From contig JAJEQR010000016.1 in NCBI GenBank assembly GCA_020687485.1, positions 1-64,000 of the forward strand: a stretch of DNA of 64,000 nt, read 5' to 3'. This DNA is from Hominifimenecus microfluidus (GTDB taxonomy: Bacteria > Bacillota > Clostridia > Lachnospirales > Lachnospiraceae). Under the pieces are notes generated by a model. The model worked only from the letters and a program-made list of their open reading frames with translations. It had not been told where the DNA came from and did not search any database. Both the position numbers and the translations under genes were made by a program. The number at the start of each line of letters is the position of its first letter. Position 1 is the stretch's first letter. Below, piece by piece: positions 41,512-51,255 of the stretch.

Positions 41512-44196
41512 ATGAAGAAGAAAGAAGTGTTACTGTTGTTGGCTGTATTTTGTATGGGACTGTCTCTGACAGGCTGTGGATCGGATTCATCCAAAGAATC
41601 CTCCCAGGCTTCCACGGAAGCTCCGACGGAAGCGGAGACGTCAACGGTGGCTGCAGAGGCTTCGATTCCGACGGAGTATGTGCATCTGATTACGGATAAG
41701 GAGATCGAGATTGGAACTCCGGAAGCTGTGGATCAGGCAACTGCGGAAGCGGAAATCAAAGTTCAGGTAGACGGCGCGGACGCGGCGTATGAATACCTGT
41801 CCTGGTTCGACGGTATGCTGAACCTGCGCCTGACGGAAGCGGTTGCCGACCCGGCGACGGCGAAGATCACCGTATCGATCGGCGGGAAGGAAGAGACAGC
41901 AGAATATGTTCCTTTCTATACGGAAGAAAAAGTGCTTCGCAATGTATTTATTCCGGTGCGGGGGAATGAGAACTCCGGGCTGAATGATACCTATGATTAT
42001 AATTATGTGTTGGATTACTGCCAGGGTGGTATGTATCAGATTCTTGGCCAGTCAGATTATACCGGACTGGAAGCTCATAATAACGGGATGGAAATTGTTG
42101 TAGTTGGCGCAGATCAATCCGTCTATATGGCTCCGGAATACCGCGAGCTGTATAATGCGGATGACGCGGCAACAAGACGGACAATTCCAGGCACAAAGGA
42201 AAAACCGATTATTGTTACCACAGCAGATGATGTGATGCGGCAGGATTCTTCTGGAGATATGAAGCGTAAGAAGAGTGACCGTTTCGAGATGATCCACGAT
42301 TTTGCGCAGCTGTTCTGGGAGATCGGCGTAACGCCCGGCTGGGAGAAATACCCGCTCAGCATCAACGATGATCCGGATGCCTATAACTATGTAAAGCATC
42401 TGGAGGACGCCTATGCAGCGGCAAAGGCAGCAAACCTCTGGCCCGGCACGGCGATGATGGAGAGTGTAGAGAATTACTTTACCTACGGTACGATGGTATG
42501 GTTTGAGACGATCCCCGAATCAGCGGATGGCAGCTGGCAGAAAGAGACTTTCCCGGTGAATACCCGTACTGAAATGCAGGCGTATGACCCGGATCTGTAT
42601 TCTGTAATGGTAGAGGTTTATACCGAATACAAGTATTTCTGTGGAACAGCGGATCAGTGCAATACTGCTGTGGATTCTGAGATCCGTGTGAATCAGCCCT
42701 GGTACAAGCACAATCAGGTGGATAATTACGATATCAATGGGGAAGCATATGCTCCGCTTGCAATTGTAGAGACGAACCTGATTTCGGCGAATCAGGTAGA
42801 GCTGGTGTTCAATCGTGAGGTTCGCGACCTGGATGAGTTGCGTACAGCGACGAACTGGCAGGTAGAATGGACGAAGGATGGCAACACCGTTACCTTCACC
42901 GGGGACGGTACCGGGGACACGGCATTGATCTGCCAGAGATATCAGTGGAAGACGCTTACCCTTCAGCTTGGCGATTATGAGGCAGAAGTCAATGTTAGCA
43001 ACGGTTCCATTGGTTCCAGTATCATGGGCTTTACTGAGAAGGACCTGAAGAATGCCGGTGAATGGGTGAAGAACGATCCGGAAGTGAAGGTCAGTGAGAC
43101 AGCTCTGGAGAAGGGCGAGTATATTGACGTAGAGAAGCTGATGTCCGAGCGCGGAGCCGGTATTGACGGAACGCTTACGGTAAAGCTGGTAAATGGCGGC
43201 GATAAGATCTGTGACTGGGCAGATAACGCATTGGGTGACGTGAACAATGAAGCTGTCTTCAAACCTTATCTGGGTCAGGCATACCGCAGTGAGAAGGCCG
43301 GTGTTTATGTTTACGCGGATAATGATGTGAAACGCTCCTCTCTGGAACTGGCCGGCGCATATATTGATATCATTCTCTCGAATGAGACAGACAATATCGG
43401 TCAGAAGATCGCAGATGGCATGGTAAAGACGAATCGCGGCGCACAGATTATCGCTTACGGCCATCACGCGTACCAGCAGCCGGATCTTCGATTCGCATAT
43501 GATAACGACCTGTACATGTATTACCTGTACGTAGAGGGATTCGGCGGCGGTATCTGCCAGACAACGGAAGCAAACCTTTGCCGTGATCTGGCTTTCACCA
43601 GATATAAGGGTGAATTCATTCTGGGACACGAGTTCGCGCATACGATTGAGAGCTCAACAGAAGTATATCTGCCGGAACTCTATGATGAAATCGGTGCTGT
43701 ATATGAAGGAAGAGCCTATGACCGTACCGATGGATCCACCCGCTGGCCGGAAGAAACTTATGCCGGAAGCAACCGCGCGGAATATTTCGCAACTCTGAGC
43801 AATATCTGGCATGGAACGATGCGTGAATCCGCAAGCGGAACCTGGGACGGCACGCTTTCTCCGATCAACACCCGCGAAGAGCTTTACCGCTACGATCCGG
43901 TTGGCTATGAGCTGATGAAGAAGATCTATTTCAATGGAGATACGAATCTGTGGTATACCGACGGAACAGCAGTGGAAGCGGATGCCTCCAACGATGATAT
44001 TCTGAAGTGGGGAGCAACCTTCCCGGAGAGTCTGACCGACACATATCCGGATGCACACTGGGTTCTGTGGGCTGCTTCCAATAGCTATGACTTCGATCCG
44101 GCAAATCCGGAAGGCGATGGTATTGCTCTTCCTGCCGACAAGGTGAATTACCATCCTTATTACGGAGAACCTGGTATGGAGAATCCGGCCAGATAG
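41512..44196 (+). CDS. Large surface lipoprotein with duplicated zinc-metallopeptidase-like domain
   Basis: 894 residues. A signal peptide with lipobox LTGC (Cys22) and a Ser/Thr/Glu-rich linker predict anchoring outside the membrane. The protein is internally duplicated. The C-terminal copy (about 560-894) has the zinc motif H706-E-F-A-H710 in ILGHEFAHTIES and a downstream AEYFAT with Glu757, a plausible third ligand. The N-terminal copy (about 130-380) has H262-D-F-A-Q266 at the equivalent place, so it lacks the catalytic Glu and second His, but keeps ENYFTYG with Glu320. Both copies then share a W/F-rich segment, a PVNTR/PINTR motif and a YDPDLY/YDPVGY motif. The middle (about 420-480) resembles a beta-sandwich. 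The peptidase role is inferred from the HExxH motif; no family name was recognised. AraC lies upstream and Opp genes downstream. Confidence 0.8.
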   Translation: MKKKEVLLLLAVFCMGLSLTGCGSDSSKESSQASTEAPTEAETSTVAAEASIPTEYVHLITDKEIEIGTPEAVDQATAEAEIKVQVDGADAAYEYLSWFDGMLNLRLTEAVADPATAKITVSIGGKEETAEYVPFYTEEKVLRNVFIPVRGNENSGLNDTYDYNYVLDYCQGGMYQILGQSDYTGLEAHNNGMEIVVVGADQSVYMAPEYRELYNADDAATRRTIPGTKEKPIIVTTADDVMRQDSSGDMKRKKSDRFEMIHDFAQLFWEIGVTPGWEKYPLSINDDPDAYNYVKHLEDAYAAAKAANLWPGTAMMESVENYFTYGTMVWFETIPESADGSWQKETFPVNTRTEMQAYDPDLYSVMVEVYTEYKYFCGTADQCNTAVDSEIRVNQPWYKHNQVDNYDINGEAYAPLAIVETNLISANQVELVFNREVRDLDELRTATNWQVEWTKDGNTVTFTGDGTGDTALICQRYQWKTLTLQLGDYEAEVNVSNGSIGSSIMGFTEKDLKNAGEWVKNDPEVKVSETALEKGEYIDVEKLMSERGAGIDGTLTVKLVNGGDKICDWADNALGDVNNEAVFKPYLGQAYRSEKAGVYVYADNDVKRSSLELAGAYIDIILSNETDNIGQKIADGMVKTNRGAQIIAYGHHAYQQPDLRFAYDNDLYMYYLYVEGFGGGICQTTEANLCRDLAFTRYKGEFILGHEFAHTIESSTEVYLPELYDEIGAVYEGRAYDRTDGSTRWPEETYAGSNRAEYFATLSNIWHGTMRESASGTWDGTLSPINTREELYRYDPVGYELMKKIYFNGDTNLWYTDGTAVEADASNDDILKWGATFPESLTDTYPDAHWVLWAASNSYDFDPANPEGDGIALPADKVNYHPYYGEPGMENPAR

Positions 44197-44243
44197 TTTT
44201 CGTAAAACTGACAAAATCGATAAAACCTATATGAACTTCAATG

Positions 44244-44288
44244 GAGAGGGTACAGAGAGCAGAGGCTTTCTGTACCCTCTCTTCTATT
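44244..44288 (+). terminator. Terminator after the metallopeptidase-like gene
   Basis: Perfect 13-bp stem GAGAGGGTACAGA (44244-44256) with 44269-44281, followed by TTCTATT. Confidence 0.8.
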
Positions 44289-44378
44289 AAAACATTTTTG
44301 CAATTCAGAAAAAAAGAAAAAACATGGGGAAAAGCAATAGAATAAAATGAAAATTTCAAAATATTTACATTTTAGTGG

Positions 44379-44407
44379 TTGATAAAATTTTTATAAAGTG
44401 CTATAGT
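44379..44407 (+). promoter_or_regulatory. Sigma-A promoter for the DUF3899-opp unit
   Basis: TTGATA (44379-44384), 17-bp spacer, TATAGT (44402-44407). Confidence 0.65.
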
Positions 44408-44464
44408 AAAAACAATGGATTTAAAAAGCAAAAGGTGAATCTCAGATTCACAGGAGACAGATAT

Positions 44465-44860
44465 ATGAAGCTTTCAATAAAAAGACTCTGGAAAATGGAC
44501 GAAGTACGGGTGACGACGATTGCAATCGTTTTTGCGATTGTTCTGCTGGGACTGAGGCATCGCTCAGGAGTGCTCAATAATTTTTCCGATTTCTTTTTCT
44601 CGCTGGGTACGGTGCTGATCGTAGTTGGCGGAACCCGTTACATACGAAATGTTGGTCTGTTTAAGACTTTTTCCTATATGGCATATAAAAAGCGCTGGAG
44701 GCACGGTAAGTGCGGAGACGGAGAGATGCGTCCCATGAGCATGGCAGAATATACGCAGAATGTTGTCATGGATGAGATGCGGCAGAAGCCGGTGATATAT
44801 TCTCTGGCCGTTGGTGCGGTCGGTTATATTCTGGCATTTCTTCTGGCTTCTGTCCGTTAG
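44465..44860 (+). CDS. Small membrane protein, DUF3899-like
   Basis: 131 residues with two hydrophobic segments near the start (VTTIAIVFAIVLLGLRHR and SDFFFSLGTVLIVVGGTRYI, about 17-62) and one at the end (VIYSLAVGAVGYILAFLLAS). The pattern of a short loop NNFSDFFF and a following GLFKTFSYMAYKKR fits DUF3899 small membrane proteins, whose function is unknown. ATG 44465 follows AGGAGA; a longer reading from 44375 has no ribosome binding site. It lies 90 bp before the oppA-like gene and could be an accessory of the transporter. Confidence 0.65.
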   Translation: MKLSIKRLWKMDEVRVTTIAIVFAIVLLGLRHRSGVLNNFSDFFFSLGTVLIVVGGTRYIRNVGLFKTFSYMAYKKRWRHGKCGDGEMRPMSMAEYTQNVVMDEMRQKPVIYSLAVGAVGYILAFLLASVR

Positions 44861-44950
44861 AGGGAGCGTTGCTTTTGTCGGTTATAGGGAGATAGGTCGA
44901 TACAGAGCTGACATTATAGTCACTTTAATTTCATAAAAGGGGGACAATCT

Positions 44951-46801
44951 ATGAAGAGAAAACGACTTGGAACGCTGGCGCTTCTGCTGGCAGCAACGAT
45001 GGGACTGACGGCCTGCGGCGGTGGCGGCAGCACACCTTCCACCACAGCGTCTGACAATGGCGGAGCAACTGCAGAGACAACGGCGGCTGCGGCAGCAGAC
45101 AACGGCGGCAGCGGGGATACCGGAACCAGCGAGGGCGGAAAAGTATTGAAGCTGGATATCAGCGATACGCCGGAGACCCTGAACCCGCATACGACGGCTG
45201 CGAACTATGAACTCCTTCTGGATATGACGGCGACTCTTTACCGCAAGGTTTATGATCCGGAGACTGCGAGCATGCAGTTTATCCCGAGCGTAGCGGACGG
45301 CGAGCCGGTTCCTGCAGATGATACGCTGATGAAATGGACGATCAAGGTTCAGGACGGATATACCTTTGCGGACGGGACTCCGATCGATGCGAATACCTTT
45401 GATTACAGCATGAAGATGCTGAACGATCCGAAGCTGGCGAACCGCAACGTAGATGCCAGCGACCTGCTGAATGGTGAATCATATCTGGCCGGTGAATGTG
45501 AGTGGTCGGAGGTGGGATTTAAGGCAGTGGATGCGAATACAATCGAAGTAGAGTTTATGGAAGGCCGCGAGCCCGCCAGCATCCGTGATATGATGGAGCT
45601 GTTCGCATTTGTAGGTACCGGCGCCGTTCATGAAGCAACCTATGAGGCGTGTATGAGCGCAGACCGCACTTCTTGTACGTATGGTTCCAATCTGGACAGC
45701 TTTGTGGCATCCGGTCTGTATCAGCCGACGGAGCTGATTCAGGGTCAGTATCTTGCACTGGACAGAAGAACCGATGGCAAAGAGCTTCTGGGCGATGTAT
45801 ACACACCGGACCGCGTCGAGTACTACGCAGTTACCGACGCCAATACCAAGGTTCAGATGTTTGAGAAAGGCGAGCTCTCCGCAGTTATCGCGAACCAGCC
45901 TGCTTATGACGGATACTCCGGCGCCCGCTACGTATACACGGCGGACAATATGGGTCTGTATCTGAACTCTGTATCTCCGGAAGCAGAAGTGCTGAAGGAT
46001 GTCAACTTCCGTTACGCGCTGTTCTGGGGCCTGGATCGTGAAAATGTTGTAAAGGCAGTATTCCCGACCTCCATGCCGAGCGCATACATGTACCTGCCGA
46101 TCTCCACAATCGCGGATCCCGCAGATCCGGTAAGTTCCGTACTGCAGTATCACGATACTCCTGAAGCGAAGGCAATCCGCATGGACGGACATGAAGTAGA
46201 TCAGATTTCCTACAATCCGGATCTGGCGAAGGAATATTTCGACAAGGCTTACGAAGCAAATGGAAACCAGAAGATCACTATCACTGTAAAGTATGCGGAC
46301 AGCAACGATACAAATCGTAACTGGGCGGAAGCTCTGCAGAGCCATTATCAGACTCTGTTCGGCGAGGATCGTCTGGAGCTGACGCTGCAGGCAGTACCCG
46401 CAGCCATCATGTATGAAGAGATCAGCCGCGAGAAGATGAACTACGATATCTGCGTATCCTGCGGCTGGTACAACGTGGTAGATAAGCCTTGGAACAACAC
46501 CAACTGGGTTTACAGTGGCCCTTACACCTACAATACTCAGTACTGCACCATCGCCGATGAGAGCGCACGGCAGGAGTGGGATGAGATCTTCTACTCTCTG
46601 GCAACCGGCGATAAGAAGCACGACGATCAGGCAAAGCTGGAAGGTACGGCCCGCCTGGAAGAAATCCTCTACAACGATTGCAGTTTCGTTCCTGCTTACT
46701 CCAGAGGATACCGCTGGTTCTTCAGCCAGGAGATTACTCCTCTGATGGAGACCGGTGACTGGGATCTGCAGTTCTGCCTGATGCAGGCAACGTTTAACTA
46801 A
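44951..46801 (+). CDS. oppA: Peptide ABC transporter substrate-binding lipoprotein
   Basis: Extracellular binding protein of a dipeptide/oligopeptide importer (SBP family 5). The 616-residue product has a lipobox LTAC (Cys22), a Gly/Ser/Thr/Ala-rich linker (about 23-60) and the family core: LNPHTTAANYELLLDMTATLYRKVYD, WTIKVQDGYTFADGTPIDANTFDYSMKMLNDP, LYLNSVSPEAEVLKDVNFRYALFWGLDRE and FVPAYSRGYRWF near the end. GGGGG lies before the ATG. A strong hairpin after it separates it from the permease genes, a usual way to make more binding protein than transporter. Confidence 0.92.
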   Translation: MKRKRLGTLALLLAATMGLTACGGGGSTPSTTASDNGGATAETTAAAAADNGGSGDTGTSEGGKVLKLDISDTPETLNPHTTAANYELLLDMTATLYRKVYDPETASMQFIPSVADGEPVPADDTLMKWTIKVQDGYTFADGTPIDANTFDYSMKMLNDPKLANRNVDASDLLNGESYLAGECEWSEVGFKAVDANTIEVEFMEGREPASIRDMMELFAFVGTGAVHEATYEACMSADRTSCTYGSNLDSFVASGLYQPTELIQGQYLALDRRTDGKELLGDVYTPDRVEYYAVTDANTKVQMFEKGELSAVIANQPAYDGYSGARYVYTADNMGLYLNSVSPEAEVLKDVNFRYALFWGLDRENVVKAVFPTSMPSAYMYLPISTIADPADPVSSVLQYHDTPEAKAIRMDGHEVDQISYNPDLAKEYFDKAYEANGNQKITITVKYADSNDTNRNWAEALQSHYQTLFGEDRLELTLQAVPAAIMYEEISREKMNYDICVSCGWYNVVDKPWNNTNWVYSGPYTYNTQYCTIADESARQEWDEIFYSLATGDKKHDDQAKLEGTARLEEILYNDCSFVPAYSRGYRWFFSQEITPLMETGDWDLQFCLMQATFN

Positions 46802-46871
46802 TGGGCAGCCGGCGTTTTACTACGGATTTTGCCGGAGATAAACCGTCGGACGCTTCCCAGATATGACCAGA

Positions 46872-46907
46872 CGGTGCAGCTCCGTCCCGGAGCTGCACCG
46901 TTCTTTA
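46872..46907 (+). terminator. Hairpin between oppA and oppB (partial terminator)
   Basis: Perfect 13-bp stem CGGTGCAGCTCCG (46872-46884) with 46888-46900, loop TCC, followed by TTCTTTAT. Likely lets only part of the transcripts pass into the permease genes. Confidence 0.75.
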
Positions 46908-46966
46908 TAGGTTGAAAACGAGGTTGTCTGTTGTTTTTTACAGGATAAAAGGAAGAGGTGGAGCAT

Positions 46967-47923
46967 GTGTTAAAATACATATTACAGAGAATTGTCGCTG
47001 CGTTTTTTACGTTTCTTGTCATTGTAGTCGTTGTGTTTTTTGTACTTCATTCCATGCCGGGAGATATCATTGATTTCTCTCCCAAGCTGGACCCGAACGT
47101 TCGCCAGATGATTATTAATAAGTATCATCTGGATGACCCGCTGATTGTTCAGTTCGGTTATACGATGTCGGATTATCTGCATTTTGATTTTGGTTACTCC
47201 CTGAAGGTAAGACCTGGTGTGCCGGTCTTTCAGGTAGTTCTGGAGCGTCTGCCGGTTACGATTCAGCTGAATTACCTGGCCGCTCTCGTTATATTGCCAT
47301 TCGGTCTGTTCTTCGGTATTACCATGGCGATAAAAAAGAATACGGTATATGATCATGTGGCCAGCAGTATCGTAATTCTGCTGATATCGGTGCCCTCATT
47401 TGTATTGGCGGCGCTGATGCAGTACTTCCTGGCCTATAAGCTGGAATGGTTCCCGTTGATTCTGTCGGCGGAGGATCACCTGACATGGACGAAGTTCTAC
47501 TCCATGATCCTTCCCATTCTGGCATTGAGTTTCGGCGGTATCGCCAGTATTGCCCGTACTCTGCGTGCGGAGCTGGCAGAGGTGCTGACGATGGACTTCA
47601 TGCTTCTGGCAAAAGCCAAGGGATTTACCTACCGTCAGGCGATTACCCGTCATGCCCTTCGAAATTCCTGTGTGCCGTTAGCGAGCACCTTCTTATATTT
47701 GTTCCTCGGTGTATTGTCCAGTTCCCTGGTTATCGAGCAGATCTTCGGCGTACCTGGTCTCAGTAAGACGCTGCTGGCATCGATTAATGGTAAGGATCAC
47801 TGGCTTACGATGGGAATTGTTATCTTCTACGTATTCATTGGCCTGTTTATGGCGATTCTGGCGGATCTGTCCTACGGCATCGTGGATCCCCGTATCCGGA
47901 TGGGAGGTAAAAAGAATGACTGA
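46967..47923 (+). CDS. oppB: Peptide ABC transporter permease, OppB/DppB type
   Basis: 318-residue inner-membrane permease with six hydrophobic helices. The N-terminal LKYILQRIVAAFFTFLVIVVVVFFVLHSMPGD is typical, and the EAA-type coupling loop is AKAKGFTYRQAITRHALRNSCVP (about 212-234). GTG 46967 is chosen because AGAGGTGG is 6-7 nt upstream; GTG 46958 is also in frame. The 3' end overlaps oppC by 8 nt. Confidence 0.92.
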   Translation: MLKYILQRIVAAFFTFLVIVVVVFFVLHSMPGDIIDFSPKLDPNVRQMIINKYHLDDPLIVQFGYTMSDYLHFDFGYSLKVRPGVPVFQVVLERLPVTIQLNYLAALVILPFGLFFGITMAIKKNTVYDHVASSIVILLISVPSFVLAALMQYFLAYKLEWFPLILSAEDHLTWTKFYSMILPILALSFGGIASIARTLRAELAEVLTMDFMLLAKAKGFTYRQAITRHALRNSCVPLASTFLYLFLGVLSSSLVIEQIFGVPGLSKTLLASINGKDHWLTMGIVIFYVFIGLFMAILADLSYGIVDPRIRMGGKKND

Positions 47924-49079
47924 TAATCGTACCATCTGTTTGGAAAATGGAGATCCTCTGGGCGAGGATCTGCTGAGTATGACCCCGGAACAGCTGAAGC
48001 TGGTAGAACGGGAAGAGAAGATTACGGATGTTGAGTTCAAGACGGAAGCCGTCTCCTACGGCAAGGATGTATGGCGGCGTTTCGTTCGCAGCAAGGTAAC
48101 GATCGTGTCTCTGGTGATCATTCTCCTGATTATCCTGATGGGAATCATCGGCCCTTATCTTAGCCCGCATGACTATCTGGAGCAGAACCTGGCACTGAAG
48201 AATATGCCTCCCCGTGTGCAGGGACTGGAAAAACTGGGAATCCTGGATGGTTCTCAGGTCATCGAGATCCAGGAAGGCGAGCTGGAGAACTACGCAGACT
48301 GCATCATCGAGAATCTCGGTACCTTCGAAGTAAAATCCGCGTTCGGTACCGGTACCATGGTTCGCCTGAAAATTAATCTTTATGAGTACAACGGTATCGG
48401 TGATGAGTATTTCTGGTTTGGAACGGATGCTCTGGGACGCGACCTTTTCTCCCGTCTCTGGCAGGGAACAAGAGTTTCGCTGCTGCTGGCATTCTCCGTA
48501 GTAATGATTAACCTGACCATCGGCCTGATCGTCGGCGCGATCTGCGGCTACTACGGCGGCTGGGTGGATATGCTGATTCAGCGACTGATGGATGTTGTGT
48601 GGAATATTCCGTCGCTGCCGCTGACGATTCTGCTGATTATGCTGTTCGGCTCCGGTATCCTGCCGCTGGTTCTGGTATTCTGTCTGACCGGCTGGATGGG
48701 AACCGCGAATGGTGTGCGTATGCAGTTCTATCGTTACAAGAACCGGGAATATGTCCTGGCTTCCCGCACCATGGGTTCCAGCGACGCACGTACGATGGCG
48801 CGCCATATCCTTCCGAATGCGGTTGGCACGATTATCACGCAGTGCGCACTGTCAGTTCCCAACGTAGTATTCCAGGAAGCCGGTCTGTCCTATCTGGGAC
48901 TCGGTGTACAGGCGCCGAACCCGTCCATCGGTATGCTGCTGTCGGATGGCCAGAAGGCACTGCTGGATTATCCCTTTATGATCGTTGCGCCCGGCGTCGT
49001 TATCGTACTGCTGATGCTGGCCTTTAACCTGATGGGCAACGGACTGCGCGACGCGTTTAACCCCACGCTTCGTGAGTAA
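47916..49079 (+). CDS. oppC: Peptide ABC transporter permease, OppC/DppC type
   Basis: 387 residues. An N-terminal cytoplasmic segment is followed by a first helix (VTIVSLVIILLIILMGIIGPYLS, about 63-85), then an extracytoplasmic stretch of about 80 residues and the GTDALGRDLFSRLWQGTRVSL signature. The coupling loop is ASRTMGSSDARTMARHILPNAVG, and the end GNGLRDAFNPTLRE is typical for OppC. ATG 47916 follows GGGAGG and overlaps oppB. Confidence 0.93.
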   Translation: MTDNRTICLENGDPLGEDLLSMTPEQLKLVEREEKITDVEFKTEAVSYGKDVWRRFVRSKVTIVSLVIILLIILMGIIGPYLSPHDYLEQNLALKNMPPRVQGLEKLGILDGSQVIEIQEGELENYADCIIENLGTFEVKSAFGTGTMVRLKINLYEYNGIGDEYFWFGTDALGRDLFSRLWQGTRVSLLLAFSVVMINLTIGLIVGAICGYYGGWVDMLIQRLMDVVWNIPSLPLTILLIMLFGSGILPLVLVFCLTGWMGTANGVRMQFYRYKNREYVLASRTMGSSDARTMARHILPNAVGTIITQCALSVPNVVFQEAGLSYLGLGVQAPNPSIGMLLSDGQKALLDYPFMIVAPGVVIVLLMLAFNLMGNGLRDAFNPTLRE

Positions 49080-49107
49080 GAACTACCGAGAAAGGATAGC
49101 GTAGACG

Positions 49108-50187
49108 ATGAATGTTGAAAATAAATCAAAGGAAAAAGAAAAAATCCTGGAAGTCAGGGATCTGACCGTAACTTTCCATACCTATGCCGGTAATGTTCAG
49201 GCAGTTCGCGGTGTAAGCTTCGACCTTTATAAGGGTGAGACGCTTGCAATCGTGGGCGAGTCCGGTTCCGGCAAGTCGGTATCGGTAAAGTCTCTGATGG
49301 GACTTCTGGGAAAGACCGCACATATTGAAAAAGGAACGGCTATGTATCAGGGCCGAAATCTGCTGGAGCTGAACGAGAAGGAGTGGGAGAAGGTGCGTGC
49401 CCGTGAGATCGCTATGATCTTTCAGGACCCCCTGTCCTCCCTGAATCCGATCAAGAAGATCGGCAAGCAGATTTCTGAGATTTTTACCGTGCTCTATAAG
49501 GAGCCGAAGAAGGAAGCAGAGAAGAAGGCGTTGGAGCTGATGCGGGCCGTAGGTATTCCGGAACCGGAGAAGCGCTATAACCAGTATCCTTTCCATTTCT
49601 CCGGCGGTATGCGTCAGCGTATCGTAATTGCGATCGCGCTGGCCTCGAATCCGCAGATCCTGATCTGTGACGAGCCGACGACGGCTCTGGATGTAACGAT
49701 CCAGGCACAGGTGCTGGATCTGATCGGCAAGATGCAGAAGGAGAGAAACGTATCGACGATCTTTATCACGCATGACCTGGGCGTTGTAGCCCATGTAGCG
49801 GATCGTGTAGCTGTTATGTATGCCGGCAAGATCGTGGAGTACGGCACGGCGGAGGATATTTTCTATGATCCCAGACATCCGTATACCTGGAGCCTGATGG
49901 CCTCCATGCCGGATATGGACCTGTCACAGGATGAGGAGCTGGTGGCTCTTCAGGGCACACCGCCCAATATGCTGGTGCCGCCGCCCGGTGACGCGTTTGC
50001 AGAGAGAAATCCCTGGCCGCTGCAGGTGGACTTCGAGAAGGAGCCCCCGATGTTCCGGATCAGTGATACGCATTATGCGGCAACCTGGCTGTTGCACCCC
50101 GGTGCGCCGAAGGTAGAGCGGCCGCATGTTCTGGAGCGCCGGATTCAGAGAAGCCTGAAGAGGAAGGAGGAGATGGCCAATGGCTGA
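49108..50187 (+). CDS. oppD: Peptide ABC transporter ATPase, OppD/DppD type
   Basis: 359-residue ATPase. Walker A GESGSGKS (about 50-57), Q-loop MIFQDPLSSLNP, ABC signature FSGGMRQR (about 169-176), Walker B ILICDEPTTALD and H-loop ITHD are intact. The C-terminal oligopeptide-transporter extension contains HPYTWSLMASMPD and LQGTPPNMLVPPPGDAFAERNPW; the latter lacks the multi-cysteine cluster (CxxxxxC pattern) often found there. It overlaps oppF by 8 nt. Confidence 0.93.
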   Translation: MNVENKSKEKEKILEVRDLTVTFHTYAGNVQAVRGVSFDLYKGETLAIVGESGSGKSVSVKSLMGLLGKTAHIEKGTAMYQGRNLLELNEKEWEKVRAREIAMIFQDPLSSLNPIKKIGKQISEIFTVLYKEPKKEAEKKALELMRAVGIPEPEKRYNQYPFHFSGGMRQRIVIAIALASNPQILICDEPTTALDVTIQAQVLDLIGKMQKERNVSTIFITHDLGVVAHVADRVAVMYAGKIVEYGTAEDIFYDPRHPYTWSLMASMPDMDLSQDEELVALQGTPPNMLVPPPGDAFAERNPWPLQVDFEKEPPMFRISDTHYAATWLLHPGAPKVERPHVLERRIQRSLKRKEEMANG

Positions 50188-51118
50188 GAAAGAAATTGTG
50201 CTGGATGTCCGGAATCTGAAACAGTACTTTCACAATGGCGTCGGAAAGAATAAAGTAGTAGTAAAAGCGGTGGATGATGTCAGCTTCAAGATCGCCAGGG
50301 GTCAGACCTTCGGACTTGTAGGAGAGTCCGGCTGCGGCAAGACGACTACCGGTCGTACCGTTATCCGCCTATACAAGCCGACGAACGGCGAGGTTTACTT
50401 CAACGGGAAGCTGATCTCCGGCAAATTGAATAAGGAAGACAGCCGGATGGTGCATCAGGGTATTCAGATGATTTTCCAGGACCCGATTTCCTCTCTGGAT
50501 CCCCGTATGACCATCAAGGAGATCATAGGAGAGGGCCTGATCATCAATAAGGCGGTGAAGAATGAGAAAGAACTGTATGAACGCGTACTGAAGATGATCA
50601 AGCTGGTTGGGCTGAGCGAGGATCACCTGAGCCGTTATCCTCATGAGTTCTCCGGCGGACAGCGTCAGCGTATCGGTATCGCGCGTGTGTTGGCCACGAA
50701 TCCAGGCCTGATTATTGCGGACGAGCCGATCTCCGCTCTGGATGTATCCATTCAGGCGCAGGTACTGAATCTGCTGAATGAACTGAAGCGTGAGCTCGGA
50801 CTGACGATTCTCTTCATTGCGCATAACCTGTCGGTCGTAAAGTATTTCTGCGACTACATCGGAGTTATGAACAAGGGACGCCTGGTAGAGAAGGGCACGC
50901 CGGAAGAAATTTACGCGAATCCGGTTCATCCTTATACGAAGGCGCTTCTCTCGGCGATTCCGGTTCCGGACCCTGGCTACGAGAAGTGGAGAGGCTGCGA
51001 GACTTACGATCCCGGCATCCATGATTACAGCGTACAGCAGCCGTCCATGCATCTGGTAAGCGGAACGCATTATGTGCTTCTTTCCGATGAAGAGATGGAA
51101 CGTTACGCCGGAAAGTAA
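50180..51118 (+). CDS. oppF: Peptide ABC transporter ATPase, OppF/DppF type
   Basis: 312-residue ATPase with Walker A GESGCGKTT (about 49-57), Q-loop MIFQDPISSLDPRMT, signature FSGGQRQR, Walker B LIIADEPISALD and H-loop IAHN, where Asn follows the switch His as usual in OppF. The C-terminal HPYTKALLSAIPVPDP motif is present. The ATG at 50180 lies within the end of oppD, with AGGAGGAG about 9 nt upstream. OppF pairs with OppD to power import. Confidence 0.94.
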   Translation: MAEKEIVLDVRNLKQYFHNGVGKNKVVVKAVDDVSFKIARGQTFGLVGESGCGKTTTGRTVIRLYKPTNGEVYFNGKLISGKLNKEDSRMVHQGIQMIFQDPISSLDPRMTIKEIIGEGLIINKAVKNEKELYERVLKMIKLVGLSEDHLSRYPHEFSGGQRQRIGIARVLATNPGLIIADEPISALDVSIQAQVLNLLNELKRELGLTILFIAHNLSVVKYFCDYIGVMNKGRLVEKGTPEEIYANPVHPYTKALLSAIPVPDPGYEKWRGCETYDPGIHDYSVQQPSMHLVSGTHYVLLSDEEMERYAGK

Positions 51119-51164
51119 GAAGCAATAAGTAATACGAAACTATTGCTACAGAAAAGAACACAGG

Positions 51165-51211
51165 CAGGGCAGCTTCGGTGATAGAGAATCTCTATCCGGG
51201 TGGTTGCCCTG
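51165..51211. repeat. Two-tier inverted repeat between oppF and the DUF885 gene
   Basis: Outer arms CAGGGCA (51165-51171) and TGCCCTG (51205-51211) enclose an inner perfect hairpin GATAGAG/CTCTATC (51180-51196). No T-run follows, so it is not a standard terminator. Confidence 0.6.
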
Positions 51212-51255
51212 TTCGGCTTGATACTTTAGTGAAAATATAAAAAAGGAGACACAAC

